A DNA stretch of 64,000 nucleotides from Flavobacterium sp. MedPE-SWcel (GTDB lineage: Bacteria > Bacteroidota > Bacteroidia > Flavobacteriales > Flavobacteriaceae). Location: positions 1 to 64,000 of the forward strand of contig MPCW01000013.1 in the NCBI GenBank assembly GCA_001874325.1. The letters run 5' to 3'. Position 1 is the first letter of the stretch. Every line of letters starts with the position of its first letter. Below the pieces are notes generated by a model. It had not been told where the DNA came from. It did no database searches and was given only the letters and a program-made list of their open reading frames with translations. The position numbers were made by a program, and so were the translations under genes. Shown piece by piece: positions 16,360 through 25,195 of this stretch.

Positions 16360-17682
16360 TTAAACAGTTATCCAATCTTTAACTACAGAGAAAGCTTTCG
16401 CCTGGCGCACCATCAAATCAATAAATGAATTGACTGTAATCTCGATATATCCGTCTTTCTTTTTAGAAATGTTATCCACTGAGAGATCAGCAAAACCCCA
16501 TTGACCAATATATAATTGGCTAAAATCACCATAAATACCTGCACTTAAATTAGTACCTGAACCTTTTGAAAGATTATTAGGAACTAGAGTACTAACCCCT
16601 ACACCATAACCGTTAACAGTATTATCAGTAGCCATTAAATACCCTAAATCACCAGCCTCGTGTTTTGTAGTTTTTAATCTACCTTTTGTTCCAGGATTAA
16701 TTAAATAACTCATACGCGCAGCATTTGCATTTTCAATAGAAACTTTTGTTTCCATATCAACAATCTGTTTCCAGTTAGGTAAAGCACCATTTGCTCCTGC
16801 TTCAATGACATTAATACCAGTAGTGTTTAATATTCCTTCAGGTACACCCGATAGTCCACTACCATTAATTCCCGCAGCATCGATTGCATTAGCAACAATA
16901 GAATTAATTTCATTTACAGTATACATTTCTAAATCAATACCTGATTGCATGATGTTTTGCAATGAAATTAATACCGAAGCAGCCAGTCGTTTAGGTGACA
17001 TTTTTTTACTACCATAAGTGTTTTTTGTATTACTTACTGTATCAACTTCACCTTCCCAAGAAGCAGCAATACCACCTTCGTTAACAGGGAATTTAAGATC
17101 ACCAGTTAAACCAGTTAAATATGTAGCCCCTAGGGTTGCAAGTACTGGTTTAGGTCTTAAAAATTCAATAGGATTACGGGTTTCAGTAGCCACTAACTCA
17201 GCACCATGATTACCACCATCTTGTGTTACTGTTTGTCCATCTGCACGTTTATCAAACATAGGTATAGCAACACCACCAACTGTAATACCTAAACCAGCAG
17301 CACGCTTTAATGCCTCTTCATGAAACTCTTTTTCTACACCATCAAGCCCAGTACCACCATTCATTTGCGAACGTATAGCCTTATGCAAAGAATATCTTTC
17401 TTTCATGGTATCTTGCTCGCGTTGCTCAGGTGTTTTACCATCATTTTTTAATCGTGAGCGACTCTCAGGAGCTGTACCCGCAAGCCTTTGATTTTCTTCA
17501 AAATCTTCAGCATCTTTAATTTGAGGTGCTAAATCCTCAATTTCTTGTTGCAAACTTCTAAATGAAGCAGTTTCAGTTTCATTTAGTTCAGCGCGTGAAT
17601 CAGCAGTAGCATCATCATGTAGTTTTCTTTGAGCCGCAATTAACTCAGCTCTTTTTTTAATTAGTTCAGCAGATTTTTTCAT
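16360..17682 (-). CDS. phage major capsid protein, HK97 family
   Basis: 440 residues. Residues 1-70 are a coiled-coil delta (scaffold) domain (KKRAELIAAQRKLHDD ... EIEDLAPQIKDAEDFEE), to be removed by the protease encoded just upstream. From about 140 the HK97 fold follows: TRNPIEFLRPKPVLATLGATYL, GGIAASWEGEVDTVSNTKNTYG, SPKRLAASVLISLQNIMQSGIDLEMY, and at the end DGYIEITVNSFIDLMVRQAKAFSVVKDW, all in the usual order. Spacing to the protease gene is 6 bp. Typical for siphophages with a gp5-like capsid that carries its own scaffold. Confidence 0.93.
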   Translation of the reverse strand: MKKSAELIKKRAELIAAQRKLHDDATADSRAELNETETASFRSLQQEIEDLAPQIKDAEDFEENQRLAGTAPESRSRLKNDGKTPEQREQDTMKERYSLHKAIRSQMNGGTGLDGVEKEFHEEALKRAAGLGITVGGVAIPMFDKRADGQTVTQDGGNHGAELVATETRNPIEFLRPKPVLATLGATYLTGLTGDLKFPVNEGGIAASWEGEVDTVSNTKNTYGSKKMSPKRLAASVLISLQNIMQSGIDLEMYTVNEINSIVANAIDAAGINGSGLSGVPEGILNTTGINVIEAGANGALPNWKQIVDMETKVSIENANAARMSYLINPGTKGRLKTTKHEAGDLGYLMATDNTVNGYGVGVSTLVPNNLSKGSGTNLSAGIYGDFSQLYIGQWGFADLSVDNISKKKDGYIEITVNSFIDLMVRQAKAFSVVKDWITV

Positions 17683-17688
17683 TTCTGT

Positions 17689-18306
17689 TTATAAATTTTG
17701 ATTAATAATTAAAGTAGCCTCCGTTAATGAGATCCCTTTTTCTTTTCGTTCTTCTATAAATACATTGTGACTTCTTTTTGCCACTGTAGTATCACTATAA
17801 GCAGGATAAGTAACTGGTGAAACGTCGTATAACTTGCCTACTTTTACTATTTGTCTTAAATCTGCTTCACCTTCACGTTCTACCCAGTTAGTTTCTTTTG
17901 CTATAAAAGCAAATGAGCTTTGCGAAACATCACCTTCATTAATAGCATCCATTAAATCGTGTGCATATTGTCTATCAGGCGATTCATAACGATACCACAA
18001 GCCTTTAGCATCTACACCAAAAGAAAGGGTAGGAGTAGCACCACCACTACGTGCTAAAATGTAGTTAGGATCGTGATTAAATAAACAGCGTACATCATCA
18101 TTCAATACATCATCAAAAGCACCAGTTAATATTTCTTCATGCATCCAGGGTACTATTTCAGCCACTTCATTAAATACCGCCGCATACCCCTCAACAACAA
18201 AGCTTTCTACATCACCTTCAGCACGTTTTTCAACCTTCATACCTGCCACAGCATAACGGCGCTCAGCACCTTCAATACCTTTTATATAGTCTTTATTATT
18301 TTCCAT
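17689..18306 (-). CDS. HK97-family prohead protease
   Basis: 205 residues. The catalytic His is in FNHDPNYILARS (His near 94) and the Ser in DVSQSSFAF (near 132), with VEGYAAVFNEVAEI at the start of the fold and LYDVSPVTYPAY after it: all marks of the U35 family of capsid maturation proteases. It cleaves the delta domain of the capsid protein. Overlaps the portal gene by 11 bases and precedes the capsid gene, the classical portal-protease-capsid order. Confidence 0.92.
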   Translation of the reverse strand: MENNKDYIKGIEGAERRYAVAGMKVEKRAEGDVESFVVEGYAAVFNEVAEIVPWMHEEILTGAFDDVLNDDVRCLFNHDPNYILARSGGATPTLSFGVDAKGLWYRYESPDRQYAHDLMDAINEGDVSQSSFAFIAKETNWVEREGEADLRQIVKVGKLYDVSPVTYPAYSDTTVAKRSHNVFIEERKEKGISLTEATLIINQNL

Positions 18307-19534
18307 TTTCTTCTAGCTTTTTATCAATTTCTTCTTGCGTTTGGGTGTTAACTGGAAAACGAAGCTCATCGCCACCCGGTAAACTATTTAAATCTTCTTT
18401 TGCACGTATTTCATTAGCAGCATAAATACCACTGTTTACCATACCGGTATAAAACTCTTTTTTAGTTTTCATATCAGTACGTACTAGCACATTCATATTA
18501 CCCACTATATACCTACCTGTTTTACGTTCTGAGCGCGTTAACATTTTGCGGTTTATTTCTTCTTCAATAGAGGTAACAATAGGCTGCATAGTGTCCGAAA
18601 CAAAATCAAGTGACATTTGCTCTACGTTATTATTTGTGCTTTGTGTTAATGATTTTAGTTTGTATAATGGCACGTTAAACCATCGTGCGACATCTTCAAT
18701 ATTAAAGCGACCACTTTCTATTAATTGCGCTTCTTGTGGCGTTACACTAATAGACTTGTATTTCATTCCTTCATCGAGTACTACAACACGTGAAGGCGAT
18801 TTTTCAGCCATAGCATTACGATAACCAGCTACTATTTTGGTTTTAGAATCTGTTAATACTTTTTCACTTTCAATAACACCGCGAGAAACTCCTTTGTTAT
18901 CTACATTGGTATAGCTAAAGTGTTGTTGCTCAATACCGATATTTAAGGTAAGAGCAGCATAAGTAAGTACTGAAAGCCCTACAATACCATCAAGTGAAAG
19001 CCCTTTAAAATGTAGCACCTCAGAAGCTAATAATATTGTACCCTTTTTTATATGATAAGTTATTACACCATCAGTAGAACAGCGTATATCTTGCACATCA
19101 CACCAGTCGATGTATTTTATAGTCATATCACCACTATTAGCAGTAATAATTTCAAACAAACAATTACCACGTAATTTTAATGATGTACCTATTAGTTTTT
19201 TAAATTCGAATGCATTTAAATAACCATTTTCACCATCAGGCTCTTGAGTTAACAACCAATCTACAGGGTGATTAATTAACCTTATACGACCTTCATCTGT
19301 TTTTTCATATACCTTAAAAGGTACGACCGCAAGGCTATCAGATATAATATCTACAGCATTATAAACAGCTGATAATGTAAGCGCTCGTTTTTCATTTACA
19401 GGTTTTACAGGAGTAGTACCCATAGCATTTAAGAAAGGGAAAAAACTACCCCCTAACTTAGATGTACCCAAAGCTGCGCCCCGTGTTGTAAATGCATTGT
19501 TTAACGATCGCCCTATTATACTCATACCTCGCAT
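18296..19534 (-). CDS. phage portal protein, HK97 family
   Basis: 412 residues. Contains LTLSAVYNAVDIISDSLAVVPFKVYEK, LRGNCLFEII, EVLHFKGLSLDG-IVGLS, EEAQLIESGRFNIEDVARWFNVPLYKL and the C-terminal EIRAKEDLNSLPGGDELRFPVN, all typical of the HK97 portal family. A start at 19525 (MSIIGRSLNN) is an alternative to 19534. The ring of portal subunits holds the packaging motor and the connector. The 36-bp element copy B lies 35-70 bp upstream. Confidence 0.92.
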   Translation of the reverse strand: MRGMSIIGRSLNNAFTTRGAALGTSKLGGSFFPFLNAMGTTPVKPVNEKRALTLSAVYNAVDIISDSLAVVPFKVYEKTDEGRIRLINHPVDWLLTQEPDGENGYLNAFEFKKLIGTSLKLRGNCLFEIITANSGDMTIKYIDWCDVQDIRCSTDGVITYHIKKGTILLASEVLHFKGLSLDGIVGLSVLTYAALTLNIGIEQQHFSYTNVDNKGVSRGVIESEKVLTDSKTKIVAGYRNAMAEKSPSRVVVLDEGMKYKSISVTPQEAQLIESGRFNIEDVARWFNVPLYKLKSLTQSTNNNVEQMSLDFVSDTMQPIVTSIEEEINRKMLTRSERKTGRYIVGNMNVLVRTDMKTKKEFYTGMVNSGIYAANEIRAKEDLNSLPGGDELRFPVNTQTQEEIDKKLEENGK

Positions 19535-19569
19535 TTAGTTAATAAATTACTAGGTAAAATTACTCCGCA

Positions 19570-19605
19570 AGTAGGGGAGTAGAACGGAACATTTTTCGGT
19601 TTGTT
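19570..19605 (-). repeat. 36-bp intergenic element, copy B (possible late promoter/leader)
   Basis: Differs from copy A (12814-12849) at 4 of 36 positions. On the minus strand the ATG at 19592 opens MFRSTPLLAE followed by a stop, and it lies 58 nt before the portal start, compared with 61 nt for copy A before the tape measure. The two differences that fall inside the shared reading frame are silent (Arg and Pro codons). Confidence 0.6.
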
Positions 19606-19796
19606 TACTCTTTTTCTTTTTTAATAGATCTTACCACCTCTTTTAATACTAATAAGCCTATTATCAATTCACAAAATACTAATATCACTACTAGAGTATA
19701 GCGTACAGGGTGATCGTTAATAAAAGGAATTTCAAAAAGTAGCGAAGTTGCAAAAGCAATTAAAAATGTAATTACTATAGTAAGTATAGGTTTCAT
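19605..19796 (-). CDS. small two-span membrane protein of the phage
   Basis: 63 residues with two hydrophobic segments (about 4-22 and 32-53) and a basic-acidic tail (RSIKKEKE). It lies between TerL and portal, 8 bp after a coiled-coil gene. Two-span small proteins are often holins or antiholins, but the lysis cassette is elsewhere in this phage, so the function stays open. Confidence 0.55.
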   Translation of the reverse strand: MKPILTIVITFLIAFATSLLFEIPFINDHPVRYTLVVILVFCELIIGLLVLKEVVRSIKKEKE

Positions 19797-19804
19797 AGTG
19801 TTGT

Positions 19805-20110
19805 TTATTTCTTTTTAAAATACCGCCTTATCGATTTTATGAAACTATCATGTGAGCTATAACGATACTCACCAAATAGATCACAATATGTATCGTTTAT
19901 TTTATTAAAAGCATCTACATTATATTTATGTTTTTGCGTTTTAATCTCATCAATATATACTTGATAAAACCCACCTATAGTAGCCATTTTGCGCATCATT
20001 TCATTTTCAATACACTTCTTTTCATATTGTGCGTTAGCGGCTTCTACTTTTTGTAAGGCAGTATCAAGTTCTACTTTTAAATCATTAACAGAGGTGGCAG
20101 TATCATTCAT
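19805..20110 (-). CDS. small coiled-coil phage protein, unknown function
   Basis: 101 residues, helical, with a coiled-coil N-terminal half (VNDLKVELDTALQKVEAANAQYEKK) and a basic C-terminus (SIRRYFKKK). No family recognised. It follows a 153-bp AT-rich gap after TerL and precedes the two-span membrane protein. These two small genes are an insertion in the otherwise conserved TerL-portal order. Confidence 0.55.
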   Translation of the reverse strand: MNDTATSVNDLKVELDTALQKVEAANAQYEKKCIENEMMRKMATIGGFYQVYIDEIKTQKHKYNVDAFNKINDTYCDLFGEYRYSSHDSFIKSIRRYFKKK

Positions 20111-20263
20111 AATTTTTTAGTTAAAAAACATTGTATTAATATTTTGACTATTAATACATTAGTATAAAATTTAACGCGTTTGTCATTATATAAATTATTC
20201 GCCTACAAAAAATCAACATTGTAAATTATTGTTTAACAATAGTCTAATTAAGTATTAGATATG
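20111..20263. other. AT-rich intergenic region after terL
   Basis: 153 bp without a gene. It contains the palindrome ATTGTTTAACAAT near 20227-20239 and two TATTAATA copies near 20140. It might hold a promoter for the two small genes, but no clear TAnnTTTG box is seen on the minus strand. Confidence 0.3.
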
Positions 20264-22015
20264 TTAGCAATAAAAATCAACATCAGGGTTATCATATACA
20301 CTACCACTAGGCTCATCTGCACCACTCATAGAACCACCTATAGCATTAATAGCAGCAGCTATACCATCTATACGGCGACCATTAGTATTACTTCGTCCTT
20401 TATCAATTCTTATATTTTCATTATTATCTACACGGGTTTGACAACCTGCCAACATCCAAGCCATTACAGGATTACCACAATGCTTTAAAACACTTTTATA
20501 TACCAAGCGTTCAAACTCTTTTGTAGGAGCAGATAATACTGTTATCGCTTGGCTAAATTCAGATACATTAACACCTACTTCTTCTAAGCGCTGCATTGTA
20601 GCCTGTGCATTCCACTTATCACACTCTATGCGCTCAATATTATATTTTTCATACACCAACATTATTTTTTCTTCTACTTCAGCATAATCAACCACATTAC
20701 CAGGAGTAGCAATAATATATCCAGCATCAGCCCAAGCCCTGTATGGCACACGATCTTCTTTACTACGCATATTGATAGTATCAAAAGGGCAAAATAAAAA
20801 GGGTACTATATATCGGTTATTAAATTCGTCAGGATTAGAAATTAATACAAGTGCTGTAATATCTCTATTTGTAGAGAGATCAAGCCCACCATAACCGCCA
20901 AACTCTTGAAACTTGGCTACTATTTCATCAGGTGATAAATTGTGTTTATTTTCCTGCCATATCTCATTAGGTATCCATACTGTAGGTGCATCTACCCACA
21001 TATTAAGGTGCTTTGTCTTAAAGTTGGGTATCTTACTTGGCTGAGCTTTTGCATTTTCATATTCTACTTGCAAACTTTCTACCTCTAAACCTTGCCCCAA
21101 AATAGGATTAGCTTTAAACCAATTATCTTGAGATTCCCAGTCGTCACCCTCGTCTAAATCATGTATCATCACAAAAAGGTGATCTAACTCTACACGTCCT
21201 TCAAGCACCTCTATAACACTATCTTCATAACGTTTGCAAGGGCTTTGTACATTTGTACCAGCAGTAGTAATATGCCACACTATAGGCTGCGAACGCATAA
21301 CCATACTACTTTCTAAATTTTCTTTTAAAGTATCATCTACATGAGCATGATATTCATCTATAATAGCCAAGTGTGCATTAATACCATCTTGGCGTTCACT
21401 TTTACCATCAAGTGCTATCATTGACGACTCAGTACGTCTAAAATTTACTGTAGTTTGTTGTGCATAAAACCCAATTTTACGCAAGGCAGAATTTGCCACA
21501 TGACTTGTAATAAATTGCTTTGCTTGCTGCCAGCATAAACGTGCTTGTTTCTCTTTTGTAGCTCCTACATATACTTCGGCTTCCATTTCTGAATCGAAGC
21601 CCATTACATATATTGCAAGCCCTGCCATTTCAGCCGTTTTACCATTCTTTTTAGCACGCTTATCATATACCGTTTTTATACGGCGTTTATCATTTATAGG
21701 GTCTATAACACCAGGTTGCTGCATCTTTTTCCATGCAAAAACATTATACATTGTGAATTGCTGAAATGGTAATAAATGAAACGGTTTACCTTGCAACTTA
21801 CCCTTAGTATGATTTAACCAAGTAGGAAAAAAAGAAACAATGTGCATACCCGCCATGTGGTCCAGGTAATACCCTTTTGCTTCAGCTTCATCAATCCATC
21901 TAAAAAAACGATCTACAGCCTGTTTTATACGCTTACCAGTAATAATACGCCCTTCACGCACACCATAAGCATACTGAAACGGAACACTATTTTTCATTTC
22001 TTCAGTTATAGTCAT
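20264..22015 (-). CDS. phage terminase large subunit (TerL)
   Basis: 583 residues. Walker A-like motif KRAKKNGKT at 119-127, and Walker B with catalytic Glu in LAIIDEYHAH at 216-225; a coupling segment WHITTAGTN follows, as usual in the Terminase_1 (HK97-like) family. The C-terminal nuclease domain starts with FGGYGGLDLSTNRDITALV, where the Asp residues bind metal. The motor cuts and pumps phage DNA into the prohead through the portal. The gene follows TerS by 10 bp. The HNH-TerS-TerL order points to cos-type packaging. Confidence 0.93.
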   Translation of the reverse strand: MTITEEMKNSVPFQYAYGVREGRIITGKRIKQAVDRFFRWIDEAEAKGYYLDHMAGMHIVSFFPTWLNHTKGKLQGKPFHLLPFQQFTMYNVFAWKKMQQPGVIDPINDKRRIKTVYDKRAKKNGKTAEMAGLAIYVMGFDSEMEAEVYVGATKEKQARLCWQQAKQFITSHVANSALRKIGFYAQQTTVNFRRTESSMIALDGKSERQDGINAHLAIIDEYHAHVDDTLKENLESSMVMRSQPIVWHITTAGTNVQSPCKRYEDSVIEVLEGRVELDHLFVMIHDLDEGDDWESQDNWFKANPILGQGLEVESLQVEYENAKAQPSKIPNFKTKHLNMWVDAPTVWIPNEIWQENKHNLSPDEIVAKFQEFGGYGGLDLSTNRDITALVLISNPDEFNNRYIVPFLFCPFDTINMRSKEDRVPYRAWADAGYIIATPGNVVDYAEVEEKIMLVYEKYNIERIECDKWNAQATMQRLEEVGVNVSEFSQAITVLSAPTKEFERLVYKSVLKHCGNPVMAWMLAGCQTRVDNNENIRIDKGRSNTNGRRIDGIAAAINAIGGSMSGADEPSGSVYDNPDVDFYC

Positions 22016-22025
22016 AATTGATTGA

Positions 22026-22478
22026 TTAACCGTGCTTTTTACTCATTTCTTTTTCCCACAAATCAAGTTGTCCAGTTTCTATCTTAGTGGTAAGTGCTTT
22101 TTCGCTTTTCGGGTCCAGTCCAAACAATGCACTACATTCTTTCATCTCTTTTGCAGCACGGTCACGTAGTACCATTTCGGCAGTAATGTTTTTCGCTCCG
22201 CTGCTGTATTTTTGTATGTAGCCTGTACCAGGTTCAACTTTATTAAGTTTATTAATCTCAGTACAAGCCCATGACCATTGCACATAGTTAACTGCGAAAA
22301 TCTCTAAGGTGTGTAGGTTGGTAGCGGTGATCCGTTTTTCTTTCATTAAAAAATCAGCTACTTTTTTATACGCTGTTTTTTCTTCACGGCTCAAATGTTT
22401 AGGTAGGTTACCAGGTAACTCTTCTAGTTTGTTGGTTGGTTCACCTTTGTGTTCAAGTTTTAAAACATTATTTTTCAT
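22026..22478 (-). CDS. phage terminase small subunit, P27 family
   Basis: 150 residues from ATG 22478; the in-frame ATG at 22526 is in the unstructured gap and less likely. Pattern of the P27 family: LPGNLPKHLSREEKTAYKKVADFL, LHTLEIFAVNYVQWSWACTEI, then NITAEMVLRDRAAKEMKECSALFGLDPKS. It binds the cos region and presents it to TerL, encoded next. Its leader GATTATGAAAAATAA is A-rich, without a Shine-Dalgarno site. Confidence 0.85.
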   Translation of the reverse strand: MKNNVLKLEHKGEPTNKLEELPGNLPKHLSREEKTAYKKVADFLMKEKRITATNLHTLEIFAVNYVQWSWACTEINKLNKVEPGTGYIQKYSSGAKNITAEMVLRDRAAKEMKECSALFGLDPKSEKALTTKIETGQLDLWEKEMSKKHG

Positions 22479-22597
22479 AATCAAAATATTATAATTTAAA
22501 ATCATACCCCCCCTTACCAAAAACAACCGCGAGTAAAAATTTGATTAAACAGCGATGTACGCCACTCGCTATACAACGAGATTTTACCCCATACCCC
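22479..22597. other. HNH-TerS intergenic gap, candidate cos region
   Basis: 119 bp between the HNH nuclease and TerS genes. It has a run of seven C (22507-22513), a second C-rich block TTTTACCCCATACCCC (22584-22599), and a small inverted repeat CTCG...CGAG (22565-22580). In HK97-like phages with an HNH gene before TerS the cohesive end site lies in this neighbourhood. This is location only; the cut positions cannot be read. Confidence 0.3.
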
Positions 22598-22912
22598 TTA
22601 TAAATGCCGTTCACGTCCGGACTTAGAATTATGACACGTTTTACAAGACGAAAACAAATATTTTTCATCGTATGGATCATCGCCGCGAGCTATTAATACT
22701 TTTGCTCTAGGTTCGTGATCTACCACCGTAGCTTGCGTAACTTTATCAACCTTAGCACAGTACTCACACAACGGATCTTTATCTAGTTTTGACCTTCTAA
22801 CATTACGCCACTTGCGCCCGTTATAATCAAAGTCGCTTGCGTGTCGTTGCCTTTCAAAAGGTTTACGCTCAGGTAACCACGGTCTATTTATTCTTTTAGG
22901 TTTATTAGCCAT
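22598..22912 (-). CDS. phage HNH endonuclease
   Basis: 104 residues from ATG 22912. A zinc-supported HNH fold: DPLCEYC (CxxC), the beta-hairpin with the catalytic His in VVDHEPR, the segment YLFSSCKTCHNSKSGRE (second CxxC and the last His-Asn). HNH proteins encoded next to TerS-TerL stimulate terminase cutting at cos in HK97-like phages. The start codon lies just behind the stop of the helicase gene (stop at 22915-22917, ATG at 22912: 3-nt overlap of reading space). Confidence 0.88.
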   Translation of the reverse strand: MANKPKRINRPWLPERKPFERQRHASDFDYNGRKWRNVRRSKLDKDPLCEYCAKVDKVTQATVVDHEPRAKVLIARGDDPYDEKYLFSSCKTCHNSKSGRERHL

Positions 22913-22914
22913 AA

Positions 22915-24453
22915 TCAAAAGGGTGTATCGTTATCATCAGGAGTAGGACCAAAGGCTTCATTAGCCGTAGCAGGTTTAATATCTTCCTTTGTATTACCTT
23001 CATTCAACATCTTAGCATCAGCCTCACGTGTTTCTGCATACTCATCAGGATCCATGAACTTTGTTTTATTCTCATCGAAATACAAGCCTATCTTATCTAT
23101 ACTACCATTACGATACTTAGCTATAATAAATTCAGTGTTAGCATTCATCAATACCAAATCTTCATCAGGTTCAATATTGTAATATCCAGGGCGATAAAGA
23201 AAGTTAACCATATCAGCATCTTGCTCAATTGCTCCCGATTCTCTTAAATCTGAGAGCATCGGACGTTTACTACCTCCACGTGTTTCAACTGCACGTGATA
23301 GTTGAGAGAGTAGGAGTATAGGTATATTCAACTCTTTTGCTAACTTCTTTAATGATCGGGTTATAGTAGATATTTCTTGCTCTCGATTACCTGTTTTACC
23401 TAGTCCTGTAAAGCTCATCAGTTGTAAATAATCTATAATAAGAAGTTGTATTTTGTTTTTACGGCGCCACAATCTAGCCTTAGCTATAACATCAAGTAAA
23501 TCAGTACTTGTATCATCAAAGTAAGCAGGGTAGGACTTCATTTCATTTTCTAAATTAATATACTGTTCAAAGTATTTTTGTTTAGAAAACCCATGTTTAA
23601 ACAACTGATTTAAATGAAAGTGACTATTGCAAGCCACCATGCGTGTTACCAGTTGCTGCGTACTCATTTCGCAGCTAATAAAACCTACAGGAATATTATT
23701 TTTAATATTCTCTAACATACACTTCAACACGTAAGAAGTTTTACCCATACCAGGACGTGCTGCAATAATAATTAAATCACTATCCTGCCAGCCACCTGTT
23801 TGACCATCTATTTTTTTTGAACCTGTAAACACACCACTAAGCTGATTATTACTTTGCTGGTGCGATAACATTTCAACGCGTTGCTTAATAGCTGTAAGCA
23901 CATCAGGCATATACTTTTCTTTAGCACCAGTATCAATCGATTCATTTACTTTGTCAAGTTGTTGCGATGCTGTACCAAGCAAATCAAATACATCTACTTC
24001 ATCACTATATGCTTTCTCGACAAAAGCAGTATAATCTTTTATTATTTGCCTGCGCACCCACATTTGCTGTACTATTCGAGCGTGATATTCAATATGCGCA
24101 CTACTCGATATTTTTTGAGTGAGCTGTATTAAATAATAATCACCACCTGCCATTTCGAGCGTACCATTCCCTTTTAATTGGGCACTAACAGTTAGCAAAT
24201 CGATAGGCTCATTTTTAAAATGCAATGTTTGTATTGCCTGAAAAATCAATTGATGACCATCTTTATAAAACACATCAGCGTTTTTAATTACGATCAAAGC
24301 ATCTTGCACACCCTTGGCATCTATAAGCATTGCTCCCAGTATAGCCTCTTCAACATCTATAGCTTGTGGTGGTAGCTTGCCTTGCTGCAAAGCGATTACT
24401 TTACTAGCTTCTTTAGCATTAGCACCTTCAAAGTTTTGTTTACCCTGCTGCAT
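22915..24453 (-). CDS. replicative DNA helicase, DnaB family
   Basis: 512 residues. N-terminal domain PPQAIDVEEAILGAMLIDAKGVQDALIVI (about 28-55), typical of DnaB; RecA-like domain with Walker A AARPGMGKTS (231-240), LLIIDYLQLMS (Walker B), ISTITRSLKKLAKELNIPILLLSQLSR and a RESGAIEQDADMVNFLYR segment. The C-terminal 40 residues are acidic and extended. It should load on the phage origin with help of the upstream HTH protein, from which it is separated by 2 bp. Confidence 0.93.
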   Translation of the reverse strand: MQQGKQNFEGANAKEASKVIALQQGKLPPQAIDVEEAILGAMLIDAKGVQDALIVIKNADVFYKDGHQLIFQAIQTLHFKNEPIDLLTVSAQLKGNGTLEMAGGDYYLIQLTQKISSSAHIEYHARIVQQMWVRRQIIKDYTAFVEKAYSDEVDVFDLLGTASQQLDKVNESIDTGAKEKYMPDVLTAIKQRVEMLSHQQSNNQLSGVFTGSKKIDGQTGGWQDSDLIIIAARPGMGKTSYVLKCMLENIKNNIPVGFISCEMSTQQLVTRMVACNSHFHLNQLFKHGFSKQKYFEQYINLENEMKSYPAYFDDTSTDLLDVIAKARLWRRKNKIQLLIIDYLQLMSFTGLGKTGNREQEISTITRSLKKLAKELNIPILLLSQLSRAVETRGGSKRPMLSDLRESGAIEQDADMVNFLYRPGYYNIEPDEDLVLMNANTEFIIAKYRNGSIDKIGLYFDENKTKFMDPDEYAETREADAKMLNEGNTKEDIKPATANEAFGPTPDDNDTPF

Positions 24454-24455
24454 GA

Positions 24456-25118
24456 TTATATTATTTTTTTAGAATGATATGGTGCAACCGTTTCAGGAGC
24501 AGTATTATTTGCAGCAAACTGAGGTTTGTTTCTTATCCAGTTGTTTGCTAATTGTTCAAAACGTCCTTCAAGTACGTTGCTTTTAAAATCTAAATTTTCT
24601 TTTTTAACCTTCGCATTATAATCATCACACACTAACTTAAAATCATTACCTAAACGGCTTTTATATTTCATCATTAATCGCTCAAAAACCGAAGGGTAGG
24701 TTTTCTCTAAAAATTCGAGCGGTTCGCCTTCTCTATTAATTGTATTATTATATGTAGTATTCTCCTTAATAGGAGTGCTCTTTTCGTCACTAGCTAGTGC
24801 TCTTTCTGTCACTAGGTCGTGATCTTTTCGGCACGAGGTAGTGACTTTTTTGTCAATAGTAATTCTACGTTTATTACCACTATTATGTAAGATTTCTACT
24901 TCAATATAATCCCGATCACGAAGCTGAGAAATCCATCGTGAAATTGTTTTAATATTCACATCATACAACTGCGCGAAATAGTCATTATCAGCCCAACAAT
25001 AACCCTCAGCATTGCACAAAGCTGTTATCTCACCATAAAGCAATTTTGCATTAGGTTTTAACTCATTATCGTAACGAACAGAGGCAGGAATAAGCGCGTA
25101 ATAACCAGGAGCAGCCAT
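24456..25118 (-). CDS. HTH replication initiator-like protein
   Basis: 220 residues. Residues 1-90 form a winged helix of the HTH_36 type (YYALIPASVRYDNELKPNAKLLYGEI, then AQLYDVNIKTISRWISQLRDRDYIEVEIL). The rest is polar with a helical C-terminal part (VLEGRFEQLANNWIRNKP), a pattern like DnaD-type or plasmid-like initiators. Its place right before dnaB suggests that it recognises the replication origin and recruits the helicase. Confidence 0.75.
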   Translation of the reverse strand: MAAPGYYALIPASVRYDNELKPNAKLLYGEITALCNAEGYCWADNDYFAQLYDVNIKTISRWISQLRDRDYIEVEILHNSGNKRRITIDKKVTTSCRKDHDLVTERALASDEKSTPIKENTTYNNTINREGEPLEFLEKTYPSVFERLMMKYKSRLGNDFKLVCDDYNAKVKKENLDFKSNVLEGRFEQLANNWIRNKPQFAANNTAPETVAPYHSKKII

Positions 25119-25149
25119 ATATTATTTATTTTGAAGTTTTAGTTGTTTA

Positions 25150-25194
25150 TAAAAAGGCTACCACACAATGAGCGTTGTATAGTAGCCGTTTTAT
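25150..25194 (-). terminator. hairpin/terminator between early genes and the replication module
   Basis: Long stem GGCTAC / GTAGCC extended by ACACAA / TTGTAT, with T runs on both sides. It separates the early accessory genes from the replication genes on the minus strand. Confidence 0.6.
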
Positions 25195-25195
25195 T

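Noticed and set aside
19605..19796. Two-span protein as a second holin
   Set aside because: A holin is already present in the lysis cassette and topology alone is not enough; left as unknown.
22489..22680. Minus-strand 63-codon frame across the HNH-TerS gap
   Set aside because: Overlaps the HNH gene and the TerS leader in another frame and has no phage-like features; the gap is more likely a cos region.
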